From Monarcha castaneiventris obscurior (taxonomy: Eukaryota > Chordata > Aves > Passeriformes > Monarchidae), in NCBI GenBank assembly GCA_026261815.1, contig JAMPIT010000230.1:4783501-4847500 (forward strand): a stretch of DNA of 64,000 nucleotides. Direction: 5' to 3'. The translations under genes were made by a program, and so were the position numbers. Positions 24,634 to 37,408 of this stretch are shown in pieces. Position 1 is the first letter of the stretch, and the number at the start of each line of letters is the position of its first letter. Under the pieces are notes generated by a model. That model searched no databases. It was not told the DNA's origin and worked only from the letters and a program-made list of their open reading frames with translations.

Positions 24634-27600
24634 GTAGGTGCTTTCTCACCCTGGGATACTGTCCCTAGTTTTCTTGGGGTTTTAGATCAGAGTCTGACTT
24701 TTTTCAAGATCATTTTACACTTTTTAACACTGGACCTTTCTCTGCTGCTATCAAAAAGTTTCATTTTGTGTAAATCTGACTAATTTTTTTTTCAAATTAT
24801 TTGTCATTTTACCTGCTTTTTATAGAACATTATATTAAAACAGGTTTACACTTAATAACTTTAAAATAACCCAAACTCATTTATGCAAAAGAAGATGTAT
24901 GACCTGTGGCCAAACCAAATGGGCATTTGCCTTTCAAAAATACAACTTCAGACCTGTGTACAGCAGGTGGGAATTCAGGATCGCAGTATTCCCATCACAG
25001 TATCAGAATGGTGGCTCCTGAAAAATATCATTTCTCTTTTGGTAGCATTCTTTGTAAACAGAGAGACTCAGAAAGGTTTTAATTACAGCAATAACTTCCA
25101 ACTGTGGGATCCAAGTGTTGCTAATAAATTTGTTCTATGTGGTTATGGGTGGCCGTAATTTATTTGGTTGCAATCAACATTGCAAAATGATGCAAAATAC
25201 ATCATAATTAATTAACTACTGTATATTTCATCAAAACCACGGCCACTGCCATCTCTGGGGATGATAGAAGCAGTGCTGCCAGAGCAGTAGGGGTGCACTT
25301 TCATTATGCATATGTTTTCCGAAGTGGGAGGATCAGTGTGATAAAATTTCATTAAAATAAGCAAGAGGGATGTACTGTACGTTCAGTTACAGAAGGGAGT
25401 TTCAAGAAAGCAGGAGAAGCTGGTGATAAGGATCTTCCAGCAGACACATCCTATCTGAAGCATTTCAAAGTGCTCCGTGCCGATGATATATGGACAGAGT
25501 GGTATTTCGCATCCTTTTTATCTGGAGCAAAGTGATTTAGTACAATTAATAAAGCTGATAATAGCGAAGTGAAAAAGTGAAGATATGCCATGGCCTTTTT
25601 TCTTTCAAAATTGAAAGAAGCCAGAAATTTTCCACAGAAATTGGATATTTTTCAGTAAAAACAAAACAAAACAAAACAAAAACCAAAGCAAACAAAGCAA
25701 AGCTGATGATGGGAAAACATATTTTGGGGTGAAATGTACAATATTGATCACTTGTAGTTTTTAAATATCTTTCATTCTGAACATTCTTGTCAAGTTTTCT
25801 CCAATACCATGCTTTTCTGTGAAGAAAAAAAAGAAAGTGAAGGAATGAGGTTGAAACTGAAGGGGGGAAAAGTAGTAGTATAACATTTAAGGCCTGACAG
25901 GCATTTTTTATTTTGGTGAAAACCACTGGACCTCAAGAGTTTCATCAGCAGATGGTCAGAATGGGATCATGACACCGCTTATTTCTTATGTTTGCATCTC
26001 TGTTGACAAATTCAGGAATGATATTATCTTCCTCGAGTGCAAAAATCATCCCTGGCCCTTGCATGGGCCAGAAACAAATGAATAATGGAAAAACTCAGAC
26101 AACTCCAGTCTGGATCTGAGACAGGAGCCGTCTGTGCCCCAGGGACCATGGGCTGGGCTGCTGCCTGTCCCTTGGCCTGTGATAAATCACTGCCTGTTCT
26201 TTGTGGTGTTTGTGGCTTTGTTCCCATGGCCAAACTTTAGGTATTCATATTGTAGGGTCGTACCTCACGCTGGGGATTCCTGCCCCCAGGAAGCAGCCAT
26301 GGACAGCTGGGCCATGACCTAGGCTGCTGCACAATAACCAGGCTCAGATGATTGCAAACCAAACCAGCAATGTCTTTACTGGGATGGTGAAACCCATTGC
26401 AGACTCAGGATGGCTCCACCCTCCCTGACAGGGCTCAGACAAGGGGTCCTTTCCCTTTTGCTCTGATGTGGGTGTCTATAAATTCAGCGGTCAAGTACCT
26501 GCTGGTACAGATTTCGTCCTATGGAAGAAACAGTCTGTCCCTTAAATCAGCTCCATAAAAAATGTGGGACAGGTCAGGCAGAGAGGGCTTGGGATGTGCA
26601 CTGACTTCCCGTGTCTCACCACTGGCTGCTCAACAAGTGCAGCTGCAGGAGCAGCAGATGTTTAAAACTAGCTGAGATGAACCACACCTTCATATCTCAT
26701 TTTCCTCTGCAAAATGGGAACCATAAAACTTGGTTGTCCTATAGAAGAGGTGTGAAGGGAAGTAAATGAAATTAAAGACTCCACACTACTCAGAAATTAC
26801 AACATAACTATATTCAGTTATCTGTGGGGTGGGTTATCCATGGTCTTGGTGGCTGGGAGAGGCTTCAGAGAGAGATTGAGACTCCATGCCCTTCTCTGGG
26901 GTTGTAAGGAACACCTTGATTCACCTAAAATAAGAGTTAAAATTTCCTGAGAAAGAGCTAGGGCTCCTGTGTTTAAACAGTGAGAGGGATGTAAAAATTG
27001 AATATATGTCCCTGAAACTTTAAATTGGATTTATGGAAAAAATGCACCGAGCCACAATAAGTACTAAAATCACATTCCTTTTCTGGGGAGACTGAATCTG
27101 TTCAGTTCATTTTGGAGAGAAAGAAGAGACAGTTAAACAGTTTAATTTTGCTGTGTTGTTTTTTTCCTCTTAGGGCCTATGCTGTTGCTGATAAAGAGTA
27201 AAATTACAATTTTATTTCAGGATCTAAATTTTCAGACTGCTGTTGTCTCACCTGGGCATATCCTTCCCCCCAGTGCAGTGGATGCAAGCATTGAGGCCTT
27301 TTGTTCCTTTTTCCCCCAGCCAATTTCAGGCACTAAATATTACTGAAAAGCACAAAATCAATTTCCAACTTGTTGTTTTTCTAGACAAACAGATCTTTGT
27401 GCTTTTGCCCTTTCTCTTCAGTGTATGCAGGAGCTCTTGCCAGAACACGAAGGACTCTCCAGCCACACAGCGCGTTATTTCCAATGAGAGCAACAATTCC
27501 TTATACATATTTTATAGCAAACAAATGAACTAATAAATTTTTTATAGACTGTATGCTGTAAAAAGTCGTATTATACTTTAAGGATGTCTTGGCCCACATA

Positions 27601-28502
27601 GCCCAGCAGTATATCATAACATCACCAGCTTTGACAGTTCAGCTGGAGTTGTGCCCTACAAATGAAGTGGTGGAGCCCTGAATTGCTGCAGGGGTGGATG
27701 TCTGGTAGCACCATGCCCTGGGTCTGAGAAGGCAGCCATCAGTGAATTTATTCCTGTATGTTCCAGCCCAGCCGAAGTGGTTGCATTCCTCACTATAATA
27801 TGGGGCTTTTCCTAAAGGACTGTGCAGCCCACACCCACGATTTGCTCCAAGCATCATCACAATGTGAATATGTCCAGCAATAAGATGGTGCAGGGAGTGT
27901 GGGAGGGTGCTTTTGCTCATGCAAACTATCTCTGCTGATGTCTTTATGGCAACCAATTGCATCTGCTTTACAGAAGCCCCGTGTCACGCCAAACTCTATC
28001 CTCCTTACTATTTGTCTTTTAATGCAACACTCCTGGATACTTTGGTGTGTAGTTGGAATACTCAGAGGCCATCAACTTCTCGTAAGTATAAAGAACCCAA
28101 CCATTGATAGTGATGGGTCTGAGTCAGCTCAGGTTGGTGTGCTCAGAATGGAAAAGCTTTGCAATTTCTTTTCCACCTGTGCATAAATTTGTAGCTCCAG
28201 GCAGTTCAATCCTTCTCGGAAGACAGAATAGCCTGAAAGACTCTTTATCTCTGTATTCGTCTCTTCTTTGAAAATAACTTCCAGAAGTGGCAGATAAAAC
28301 ACCTGCACAGCCCTAAAAATGTCATTTTTAGGGGTTGAAATCCATACATAAAGCAGCATAGAGACGTCAGGACACGATGTTCTTTAAAACCACAGCTCTC
28401 TCCTGAGCTGTTTGCCTGCAGCAGCCCCTGACTGCTCTGCCATGTGGCAATTCATTAGGATGGCAGCGCTGTGATTTGGTCTGTGCATGTCTGTGTTTGC
28501 AG
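24634..28502 (+). other. DPP6: DPP6 intron B-C (3869 nt)
   Basis: The intron runs from GTAGGT to TTTGCAG. It contains a short (AAAAC)n tract at 25657-25682 and otherwise unique sequence. I see no transposon that I can name and no additional exon. The peptide is continuous between exons B and C compared with human DPP6. Confidence 0.94.
25657..25682. repeat. (AAAAC)n microsatellite
   Basis: About five perfect units of aaaac are present, followed by imperfect aaaccaaagcaaacaaagcaaag. This is a simple intronic repeat; it is A-rich on the + strand and may be a remnant retroposon tail, but no body is recognisable beside it. Confidence 0.85.
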
Positions 28503-28626
28503 GGACCACTACATCACCATGGTGAAATGGGCCACCAGCACCAAGGTGGCAGTGAACTGGCTGAACAGGGCCCAGAACGTGTCCATCCTGACGCTCTGCG
28601 ATGCCACCACGGGGGTTTGCACCAAG
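28503..28626 (+). CDS. DPP6: DPP6 exon C (124 nt): propeller segment with cysteine pair and N-glycosylation site
   Basis: After TTTGCAG the first base G completes the split Arg codon. The exon then reads [17 protein letters not shown], then [20 protein letters not shown], and ends V-C-T-K in phase 0 at GTAGGA. Human DPP6 differs at only a few sites (EYY for DHY, VTW for VNW). The sequon N-V-S matches a family N-glycosylation site. The two cysteines in [11 protein letters not shown] match the conserved pair that forms a local disulfide in this family. The exon is unusually GC-rich for the region. Identity is unambiguous; DPP10 instead has KTVVRWLNRAQNISILTVCE. Confidence 0.98.
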
Positions 28627-29467
28627 GTAGGAGAGATTTGCACATCACTTGCCATCAGTGTTCATAGCCCATGCAAGGAGAAAGCATTTCAGTTATTTTA
28701 CGTGGCGAAAAGTCAGCTGGCACGTGTTAATTTAGGCAGACAGAATATAAACAATGTTCACAATTTTTAATTCTTTTTCAACACCTGGAAATCCAAAAAC
28801 ATTCTGTGTGTGTGTGAGGGAGAGTGATTGCCTGTCTTGAAATTCCTGTATCCTCACACAAGCTCACACACCTCAACAGTTTGCAACCTAAATATCTTTG
28901 CAACATTCTAGCTGCACTATATGTATTTAATGGCATTAAAACCAGCTCATGCTTATCTACACATGCCTTAATTGTGGTTAACTAATCCCTTCTATAAATG
29001 CACTAATACAAATGGTGTATTGATATAAGATCTGGATTAGCAGATTGTATCATTTAAACTGGCATGTGTTTCCACAGTATAAAATTGTTCCCATACACCC
29101 ATCCTTTGAAAAAAATGATACCATTCTGTCCATAGAGCATGGTGAGAATTTTTATATTAATAACTTTCATTTCAACCTTTATTTATTTCTTAAGAAGCTT
29201 TATATCTTTGGGGAATAATATATCTTGTGGATTTATGTGTTTTGTCTGTATGAGTAAAATGCTTTCTTGATCTAGTGAATGCTTATCCATCAGGGAGGAA
29301 AGTCAAGGAAAGCAGTCACTTCATTCCACTCCAGAAACACATATTTAAACAATTTCTTTGTGTCTCTGAACAACCTTTCAACTACAATCCGACAGCTTCA
29401 TGAAAAATATAATAGGCAAAATATAATATATGACAAGTATAGTATTAATGATCTTTTTGTGTTTTAG
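28627..29467 (+). other. DPP6: DPP6 intron C-D (841 nt)
   Basis: The intron starts GTAGGA and ends GTGTTTTAG. It is AT-rich and unique; nothing else is recognised in it. Confidence 0.95.
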
Positions 29468-29506
29468 AAACATGAAGATGAGAGCGATGCCTGGCTGCAC
29501 AGACAG
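29468..29506 (+). CDS. DPP6: DPP6 exon D (39-nt small exon)
   Basis: This small exon encodes exactly 13 residues, K-H-E-D-E-S-D-A-W-L-H-R-Q, between TTTTAG and GTAAGA, in phase 0 at both ends. Human DPP6 has the same peptide with Glu in place of the second Asp. The stretch is a charged propeller loop. Because 39 nt is divisible by three and both ends are phase 0, skipping would delete 13 residues without a frameshift. The flanking downstream intron is long (7.2 kb). Despite the small size the match leaves no doubt. Confidence 0.96.
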
Positions 29507-30404
29507 GTAAGAGTGATCTTCTCCTTGAGGTGAAGGTTTTGGTGGATTATTGTTTCATTGAGTTTTTCCCCAAAGAGAAAAACTGATTTCTGGCCCTGAG
29601 AGAGATACTTGGAAGATGGCATCTATTACAGTAGGTCCCATAGTTGTTAGCCTGCAATTTACTTGTATTTAAAAGAGGTGAAAAGCTGATGTTGGTAGAA
29701 AATCACTCGCTGGCAGTGTCTGTATAGGACTCATCAGCCTCAGAGGCAATCCTTCATACTCTGCCCTGACACTGATGATGATTTAAACACTATGGTAGTT
29801 GTTTTCTGGTCATTTTATTAAGAGGATCTGTGTCCATTCAGAGACAAAATCATGCAGATAGACTGTTAAGTCACCTAAATATCATATATAATACTTGTCC
29901 AGGAGTCAGTTTGTGAGGGGACCTCAGATTATCCTAAGCTATTCTTGAGAGAGAAGCTGTGATCTCGATTCAGCTGCAACACTGAACTGTTTCTCAAGCC
30001 CTGTGTGAATGCCAAACAGGGAGCAGCATGTCCCATAATATCTTGTACTGTATGTTTTTCCAAGCCCAGGTTTAAGCATTTAAAATTTTTGTCACAGCTT
30101 GTTCAGAGGAGACGAGAACCTGTAGAAATGACACTACATCAGTTCACAGCAAGAACAATGCTCTCCTCTGTTCCAGTGGCTGTCCTGCAGCAATGGGCTA
30201 TGTGTGATCCAGATGAAAATTGATTGTATGGGGAAATAGATTTTGTGCTCCAAGCATTTCAAATAATCTTTTGCTGATATAGAGTAAAAATGATGCTGAA
30301 ATATTCTTTACATTCATAAGGACCATATTGGCTTGAGTGGGAAACAAAAGCTTAAAAGACAAGCCAAATCAAGGGAAAATTAAATTGTCCAGATATTGTA
30401 TATT

Positions 30405-30420
30405 AAAAAAAAAAAAAAAA
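30405..30420. repeat. Poly(A) run, 16 bp
   Basis: An uninterrupted A16 tract follows tatt. It could be the tail of a retrocopy or simple slippage; the 300 bp to its left show no recognisable gene or SINE. Confidence 0.9.
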
Positions 30421-33400
30421 GAACTTAACAGGATTTATTTATTTTATAATTTTGAGGGCAATAGCAGTAAAGTAATCCTTTAGTTGCTATTTACTGCAGT
30501 ATAGTAGAAGTTGTGTTTTATAATATTAATACACTACAGTGTAACTTGTGTTTTTACACTGCTTTGGTTATTTAGTCACCTACCACGTGACAGGCATTAA
30601 AAGATGGTGCTTTATCCTCAATATCTGAAGTAAATGGTCTGTCAGTCCCTAATGGGCCTGCTCCAGGGAAATACATTTTGTTTTACTACATCTCCAAAAA
30701 GCATATACTTAGTTTGAGAGCACACACTTAGTTTGATGTTAGAGAAGGATGTTCATTACAGCCAAATGAGTCAGACATCTCAGTGCTAAACTAAAATAAC
30801 GTTTTCTATGGACTTTGGAGACATTTGACAGCACCCTTCAATAGCTTTTGTAGGAGTCTGAAGAGTTATATAGCTCTTTTGCCTGTATTTCTGACAACAA
30901 AATTACTTAAAATTCTAGTTTTGACTGAATATGATTACTGGGATAATTGTATTTTCTATATTTGCCTTTTATTCCATGACACATTAATCTAGATAACTGG
31001 AAAGGTATTTTCATGGCATGTGTGTCTGACTATGAGGATGATTTGAAAATGTTAAATGCTAGTTTGGGTCCACTAACCTCTTCAAGAAGGAGATGAATTG
31101 CACACCAGGCAGCTGCTGAAGGAGCTCAGGAGCGTGGCTCAGCTCAGGATGATGACTCCTTGGTTGAGACATTTTAATATAAGTATTTGCAAATGAGGCA
31201 GGTGCTCTATCCCCTCTGGAGACAGCCAGGGTGGTGGCAGTGGGGTCACACAGTCAAGGGACCCTGGGCAGGGTTCAGCCCACCACACAGACCTTCTCTG
31301 TCAAGTGTCCCAATTTTAAATCATTAGGACAGAGGAATCTAACTGCTTGCCTCATTCTTTAAAACACTCCTTCAAAATTCTCCACATGCATGGTTTGAAA
31401 AGCACACATAGGTTTTGCCTTTTTCCCAGGAATTTAAGTGTGTCCTGGAACAGGGACAAACTTCACAGTCAGCTGGAGGCAGGAGACGAAGAGAAGATCC
31501 TCACCAGGGACATGAGGAAGTCTCCAAGGATGACAGGGTTGGCTTTTTTCAGCTTTCTGAAATCCTGGGAGTTCTGAGATAAAGCATGCAAGGCATGAAT
31601 TTGAATTTTGTTGTTGTAGTAGTTTGATGACTCAGTGGCATTTAACAGTCTCTACAGAAGGTCATAGTAAACAATCTCATGTTTCCTTCTGGGCTTCAGT
31701 TCGTGAGTACATTTTATGCAAGTCCAAAATCTTTGGAGAGCCTCTCTCCAACACAGACAAAGAAAAATAATGCAACCACTCGCTGTGCAGCTAAAAAAAT
31801 AGGATAAACTATTTAAAGTATAATGAGAAATACACAGTATTTACACAGGTTTTGCTAGAAAATGTCTGTCATTCTTTGTCAGATGAAGTGGCACATGTTC
31901 ACTAAAATTGTCCAGGGACTCTAGAAGGTTATACTTGTTTTATTTATATACTTGCTTGTGCACTTCAGAGCACAAGAGCCAGACTGAACTTCACTCATAC
32001 TTCTGCTTAAATACACAAATTTTTTGAAGCACTAATTACAGCTGTAAACAATTTTGTTTCAATTTTTGTGAGGAAGCCATTTTCCAATAGTACTGGGGAT
32101 GGTCATATAGGGGTAATGAGTCAGCAAGGGAGAAATCAGGCAAATTCTGAGCACCTGCTGAAGATAAACTTTAATGGCATTTTGATTGGTTTATTTATTT
32201 AATTGTGCATGTGGCCTAAAAAAAAAGAAATTATAAACCAGGGTGCAATTGCAACTCCATCAAAGGCTGCAGTCTTTGACATTGACATTGGCAGGACCAG
32301 GAGATTACCATAAAATTGTTTAGAGACCTATAACCTCCAAAACTGCCTGTGTGGGCTGGCTGCCCTCCCCTGATAACAGTTTCTTTGGGTTGCATTTTTC
32401 TTTCCAGTCCTCCTATTTCCCCAGTGTTTCAGATGACCTCAGTCTGGAATTAAAGACTTGCTCTCTTAAAAGGCTGAGATGTTGAAAACCTCGTGCCATT
32501 ATTTTACTATTCCCTTGCTTTAATCCTGCATAACCCAGAAATGATCCTTACATGTAGTCAATAGGAGGTATGAAAAGAGATTTTTAAAATAAAAACAGAT
32601 TCCAGGGGAACTTACAAACAGGACCCACTTTTTTCACTCTGTAAAACCCTTTTGCCATGTAATTAGCCCACCTAGACCTAAATTAAACCTAATTATGGCC
32701 TAAAGATAAAGGATAAAATAGAAATAGGACCCAGAGTCCCATAATTCAAATACCCAAATTCATCTGCCAGACATAAAAAAGCAGCTTCTGGCTACAAACA
32801 ACTTTTTGGTGCTTAAATGAAGAGTCCCCATTTCATCCAGGGGAGGGGATCAGTACCCAGACACATGGGGTCTTCTGCAGTTGCTGACCCTGCTTTTGGT
32901 GCAGCTGCCCTGGCTTCAGAGATGGCCACAGGTGTGGAGCAGCCAGGCCCAGATGAGCGTGGGGACAGGGATGGAGGATGAAGCTCAGCATTGGCCCAGG
33001 GGCTGAGTGTGTCAGGAGATGGAAAGAGATCTTCCCCCTGTGCCCTAGAGAGGAGGGGCCTTCATTGTCCCATTAGAGTCGATGCACACTGGGTGTGTTC
33101 TTTGCTGGATTTAAACAAAGAGTTTGCCAATATGCAAGGGGCTAAAAGGATTCATGTCACACCTATCTGTTCATCAGAGCTGTGGGGCTGTGACACTAAA
33201 AGTGCTGGGACATTTCACTGACAGAATAAATGCCCACACAGCAAAATCATTAATGCTGGGATCTGGGCAAAGGTGGATCCGACAGAGAGGGCAGGAGACT
33301 GCTGAGGAAGGGAAAATGCATCTGTGAATCAATTGGAAAGGATTCAGTTATTCAGATTAATTTGTTTCCTTTTTAAAACACTAGGATGAACCAGAAAATC

Positions 33401-34650
33401 ATAATTCATATGGAAGTGTAACTCTCAGTCAGTAATAAAACCAATATGCAAAGAATCTGCTTTGCCACTGATTTCTGTGAGGTAAAGTGTAGAATCCAGC
33501 CAAGAGCATGTGAGGCACTGTAGAAGAGCAGGAGGCTGGGATTGTGTTGAGCACAGACAAACCAGTTTGGAGCTGCTGTGTGTGGTGCTGAAACACAATG
33601 ATTGTTTGACCCATGATAACGTGTGCGTGGTTTTGGTGGAGCTGTACTTCTGTGTCCATGAATCTTTCATACATTCCAACTCACCATAAATCGGATAATT
33701 TCTCTTTCAAACATTTGTCCCAGGGAACGTTTGATCATGCAAATCCTCAAGGTCGGAGACACTTGTGCACTCCCCACCATCCTGAATGCACCTGATCTTC
33801 CCTTGTTTTACCAGAGGAGTCTTCCTCAGGTGGCTGCAGATCCAGTGGTGCTCAAACACAATTCACTCTTCTTTTTTTTTCTTTTTTATCTTAATTATTA
33901 TTCTTTACTCCAAGACTTTGAGCCTTTTTCTAAGGCCTACAGAAGCTCAGACTGCATTTAGCAGTGTCCCCTCACCCATCCTGATTCTGGGATTGACTGA
34001 TTGGGATAAGCCACAGAGGCACTCCTTGCTTTCTTCTCCTGACCATTTGCAGATAAACTGACTTGAGTTGTGCAATTCTGAGCTCCAGCACTGAACCCTC
34101 CAGAAGGTTCAGAGCCCTCCAGCAGCCTCCCATTACCTTCTCTTTTCCAATAAAGCTGAAGTATTTGGTGGCGTAATTTTCTCATATTTCACCATCATGT
34201 ACAACAACAGAAAGACTACAGATATTTGAGACTATATCCATATCCTTGTCCTTTAATTATGTATTAATGAAACATGAGTTTGTTCAATCCCTTTTTGCAC
34301 CTAGTGTTACCAGCTGTGTCCATAAACTTCCTGTGGCAAAAAAACTTCCATACATTCCATACCTGCTGCATAGTAAAAGTATTTTCCTTCAGCAGCACTA
34401 AACTGATTTCAAGGAGGGATGTTCTGTTCAAGAATTGTGGGATTCAGTCAATAATGGTCGACCAAAGGCTCAGACAGGTCATATCACATGCAGAATATTT
34501 TAATTATGTGGCTCCCTAAATTACAAAATCCCTTTCCATGAGAATTTCAGTCTGTCTCCCCATTTACCACCTGGGATCAGCCATCTCTGTCACAAAGTCC
34601 TGGCTACGTTCATGTGTTGTCTTTCCAGCAGCAGGAACAGGCAAACAGGA

Positions 34651-35134
34651 TGTTGATGCCATGATGATTTTTGTCTTTTCTTTTATACCCCTGTTATACC
34701 TTTCTGCAACTTCTGTATTTTTGGTGCTTTTTGCCTACATTCTTGGACTTGTTTGTTAAGCCAAGAGACTAAACATTTTAGAAGCTTCGTAGTTAAGGTG
34801 CCAGGGTGCCCAAACCCCAAGGTCCCCTCCAGAACACATTTTGTAAATTAAGATAGAACCATCAAGGGGAAGGTTCCTTGGGAGGGGGGGCTCATTTGAG
34901 CCTCTCATTGGGGAATATTTGATAGATATGCTAATTAGTAAGACCTGGAATGTAAGACCAAATCTAGAAGAGAGGGACTTGGCGGTGGTGATGGTGGGGT
35001 GCATAGAGGTGCATTCGACCTGTTCGTGGTGCACCTAAGGATCCTTACAATAAATACCAAGGTAAAACCCTTTTTCCCCTTCTAACCGTGTTCGCCTCTT
35101 GATTTTTAAGACTAGGAAAGGCATCAATGTAACA
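34651..35134 (+). mobile_element. Endogenous retrovirus solo LTR (approximate ends)
   Basis: The block has LTR architecture on the + strand. It starts near TGTTGATGCC (34651) and has a U3-like region with purine-rich stretches and a gcatagaggtgcattcgacctg segment. A polyadenylation signal AATAAA lies at 35049-35054. A U5-like tail (ctaaccgtgttcgcctcttgatttttaag) ends near GGCATCAATGTAACA (35134). The two ends form an imperfect inverted repeat (TGTT...AACA with shared GATGCC/GGCATC). The style matches ERV LTRs I have seen in songbird genomes, but the subfamily is not certain. No gag, pol or env sequence adjoins it, so it is most likely a solo LTR left by recombination. I found no exact target-site duplication at these ends. 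Confidence 0.6.
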
Positions 35135-36754
35135 TCAGCCCAGTGCTAAAACCTCACATCTGTCACCTGTGCCATGAACTTCCTTGCACTGTAGCTCTGA
35201 ATGAACCTCAGACTCATCTGCACAATGCCTGCTCTCGCTGGCAGAGACATATTGTTGGAATATATAATGCAGGAGGCACAGATACAGAAATGGAGGGTGA
35301 ACTCATTGCTACCTACCTCAGGAAAGGAAAACCTATCGAGCAGAAGGTTTGCCTGAGTTATCACAGTCATTATTCAATGAGGTTTCTCCTGTCATGAAAG
35401 ACATTTGGAAATAATAGAGAGTTTCATGTTTCAGGTTCCAGAACAATGTCAGAAACAAATGAAACCATTACTTCATAGATTTGCAACAAGCTGCAAATGG
35501 GCACATTTTAAAATATACTGAAAACCTAAGCAGGGGAAAATAAAAGGGAAAAAGAACAGTTTGAGCACCTAATAGAGCAATGACAAATCTGATAAATAGC
35601 AGAAAAGAATTAATCAGTAAAGAACACAGGAGCAAAGGAACATAGAATAAGAATAATGTGCTAGCTTATGGGAAATAAAAATGTTTATTCCTTTGCTGTG
35701 CCATAAGTCTCCCTGTACAGCCAGGTTCCTGCTGGTTCAGTGCAGTAACTTGGCATGTGCCAAGCAGAAAATCAAGGTGTTTGATTAACACTGAACTGCA
35801 GAGGATCCAGAAGAGGCTGGTAACAGTGTCCTTGTTGATTGCCCTGGAGGAAGAAGGGTCCACAAAGCCCAGCCCAGAAAGGCAGGGAACAGAAAACATC
35901 CAGCCACAGAAAATCCTGATATCCCAGGAGAGCTTCAACAGAGGTTCAGCTTTTTATTTACTCCCAGTTAGTCCAGATTTAGAGTTAGCTTCATGTAGCC
36001 AGTCCTCTTGGTACAGTGCTCCTTTGTCCCACTGTGTGAACCATCCTTTGCCTCCCTGGTAATCTGCTGTTCAACCATCTCATGCAGTGGAGACTTCTCA
36101 TGTGCCTCAGGGTCCTCGTTCACAAAAAGAAGATTCCCTTCCAGGAGATGCTTGCTTGCCACATGTGTGTTTGATTTTCCTTCTGCTGAGTGTCTCCTAT
36201 CTCTGGGTGGAAGTTCCAGTCACCCAGTAAAAGTCAATCACTGTATTCACCTGGGAGCTCTGTGTCAAAGAGAGTTCTGCAGGAGATCCTCTCCTTCATA
36301 AATAATTCACTGAGATAAGCATTTGTGAGGCAGTAGGAAAAGACAGCAGTTAGGTGCTGTTCAGTTGTGTTTCCTCCAGGCCAGGAGCAGAGAGGTTCTT
36401 CCAGCAGGGTGAGCAGGGTTTGTCACACTGGTACCGAAGGCTGTGTTCCAAGTGCCCTGAGCAGCCAGCTGTATATGTGCACTGTTGGCTTTGCAAATGG
36501 GAATTGACTCTATAGCCAAGGAACTCGCCTTGCTGCCTGTCTTCCAGCTGAAAGGTGTCTGCTTTCCCAAGGGCAAGAAGCAATAATCCTCAAAACTTTC
36601 TCCAGTTTTCAGCGGGCTCTTTGTTTGCCTCAGGTTGCTGTCAAAGAGCACTTTCTGTTTTGCTGTGAATTAATTTCACAGGGTTTTGGAGTGCTGAGCT
36701 AATTCTAAATACAACTGATTAACACTGATACACCTAATTTTGCTGCTTATACAG

Positions 36755-36862
36755 AATGAAGAGCCTGTTTTCTCCAAGGACGGTCGGAAGTTTTTCTTTG
36801 TCCGGGCCATTCCCCAGGGAGGACGTGGGCATTTCTACCACATCGCCATGTCATCATCACAG
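36755..36862 (+). CDS. DPP6: DPP6 exon E (108 nt): propeller segment
   Basis: The exon lies between TTATACAG and GTGACT and is phase 0 at both ends. It encodes 36 residues: [20 protein letters not shown], then [16 protein letters not shown]. Human DPP6 has [21 protein letters not shown], so only conservative changes are seen. The FSKDG motif is the turn between propeller strands shared across the DPP4 family (FTLDG in DPP4). The donor GTGACT is weak compared with GTRAGT, and a CTG repeat begins only 8 nt further on. Like exon D, it could be skipped in frame. Confidence 0.97.
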
Positions 36863-37408
36863 GTGACTTGCTGCTGCTGCTGCTGCTGCTGCTCCGGGTC
36901 TCACCTGAGGCAGACAGCAATCAAAAGTGGTGTCTGTCCTTGTAGCAGCGAGACGGAGAGGTGCAGATGTAGAAAGGTCTTGTGCATAAAAGAAAACCTC
37001 CAATGATGCTTTACTGGGCGTAAGATAACATGAATTTAAGGTCAATCAACTGCCTCTTTCCAAACATTATTATTGTTTTGGTTTAGTTTTTTAATGCCAC
37101 CTTAGTTGTAGATAAGCAAGTCCCCATCCTGCCATAAAGGATTAAATAGAAGTACGTGGGCACACTGGATTAGAGGAAGAGGTTTGAAGTTGCTCTGTGC
37201 TGAATTCACCTCATTATCTTTGGTGGAGTCATGGTTAAGATGATTCTGACTCTGTTATTTCTATGCCTGCAGATTCACAGAAATAGCAGATGTAGTGGTG
37301 CAAATTGCAGATGTATGGTTTGTTTTTCATGGGCAATGGAGCCAGAAGATCTCCCTTTTTCAGAAGTTTTAACAATAAAGAAATCTACTTCTCTTTTCTT
37401 TCTGGCAG
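36863..37408 (+). other. DPP6: DPP6 intron E-F (546 nt)
   Basis: This is the shortest intron in the window. It runs from GTGACT to TCTGGCAG and carries the CTG repeat near its 5' end. Otherwise nothing is recognised. Confidence 0.95.
36871..36893 (+). repeat. DPP6: (CTG)7 microsatellite beside the exon E splice donor
   Basis: Seven perfect CTG units plus CT occupy 36871-36893, starting 8 nt after the last base of exon E (36862). On the transcribed strand the RNA would read CUG repeats. CUG tracts can bind MBNL and CELF splicing regulators in vertebrates; involvement here is inference. Confidence 0.95.

Larger units (their letters stand above)
29507..36754 (+). other. DPP6: DPP6 intron D-E (7248 nt)
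   Basis: The intron runs from GTAAGA to TTATACAG. It carries a 16-bp poly(A) run (30405-30420) and a solo LTR (34651-35134). The rest is unique sequence, including open frames such as 35757-36062 and 33786-34061 that resemble no protein. In human DPP6 the flanking peptides HRQ and NEEP are adjacent, so no coding exon is expected here. Confidence 0.94.
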
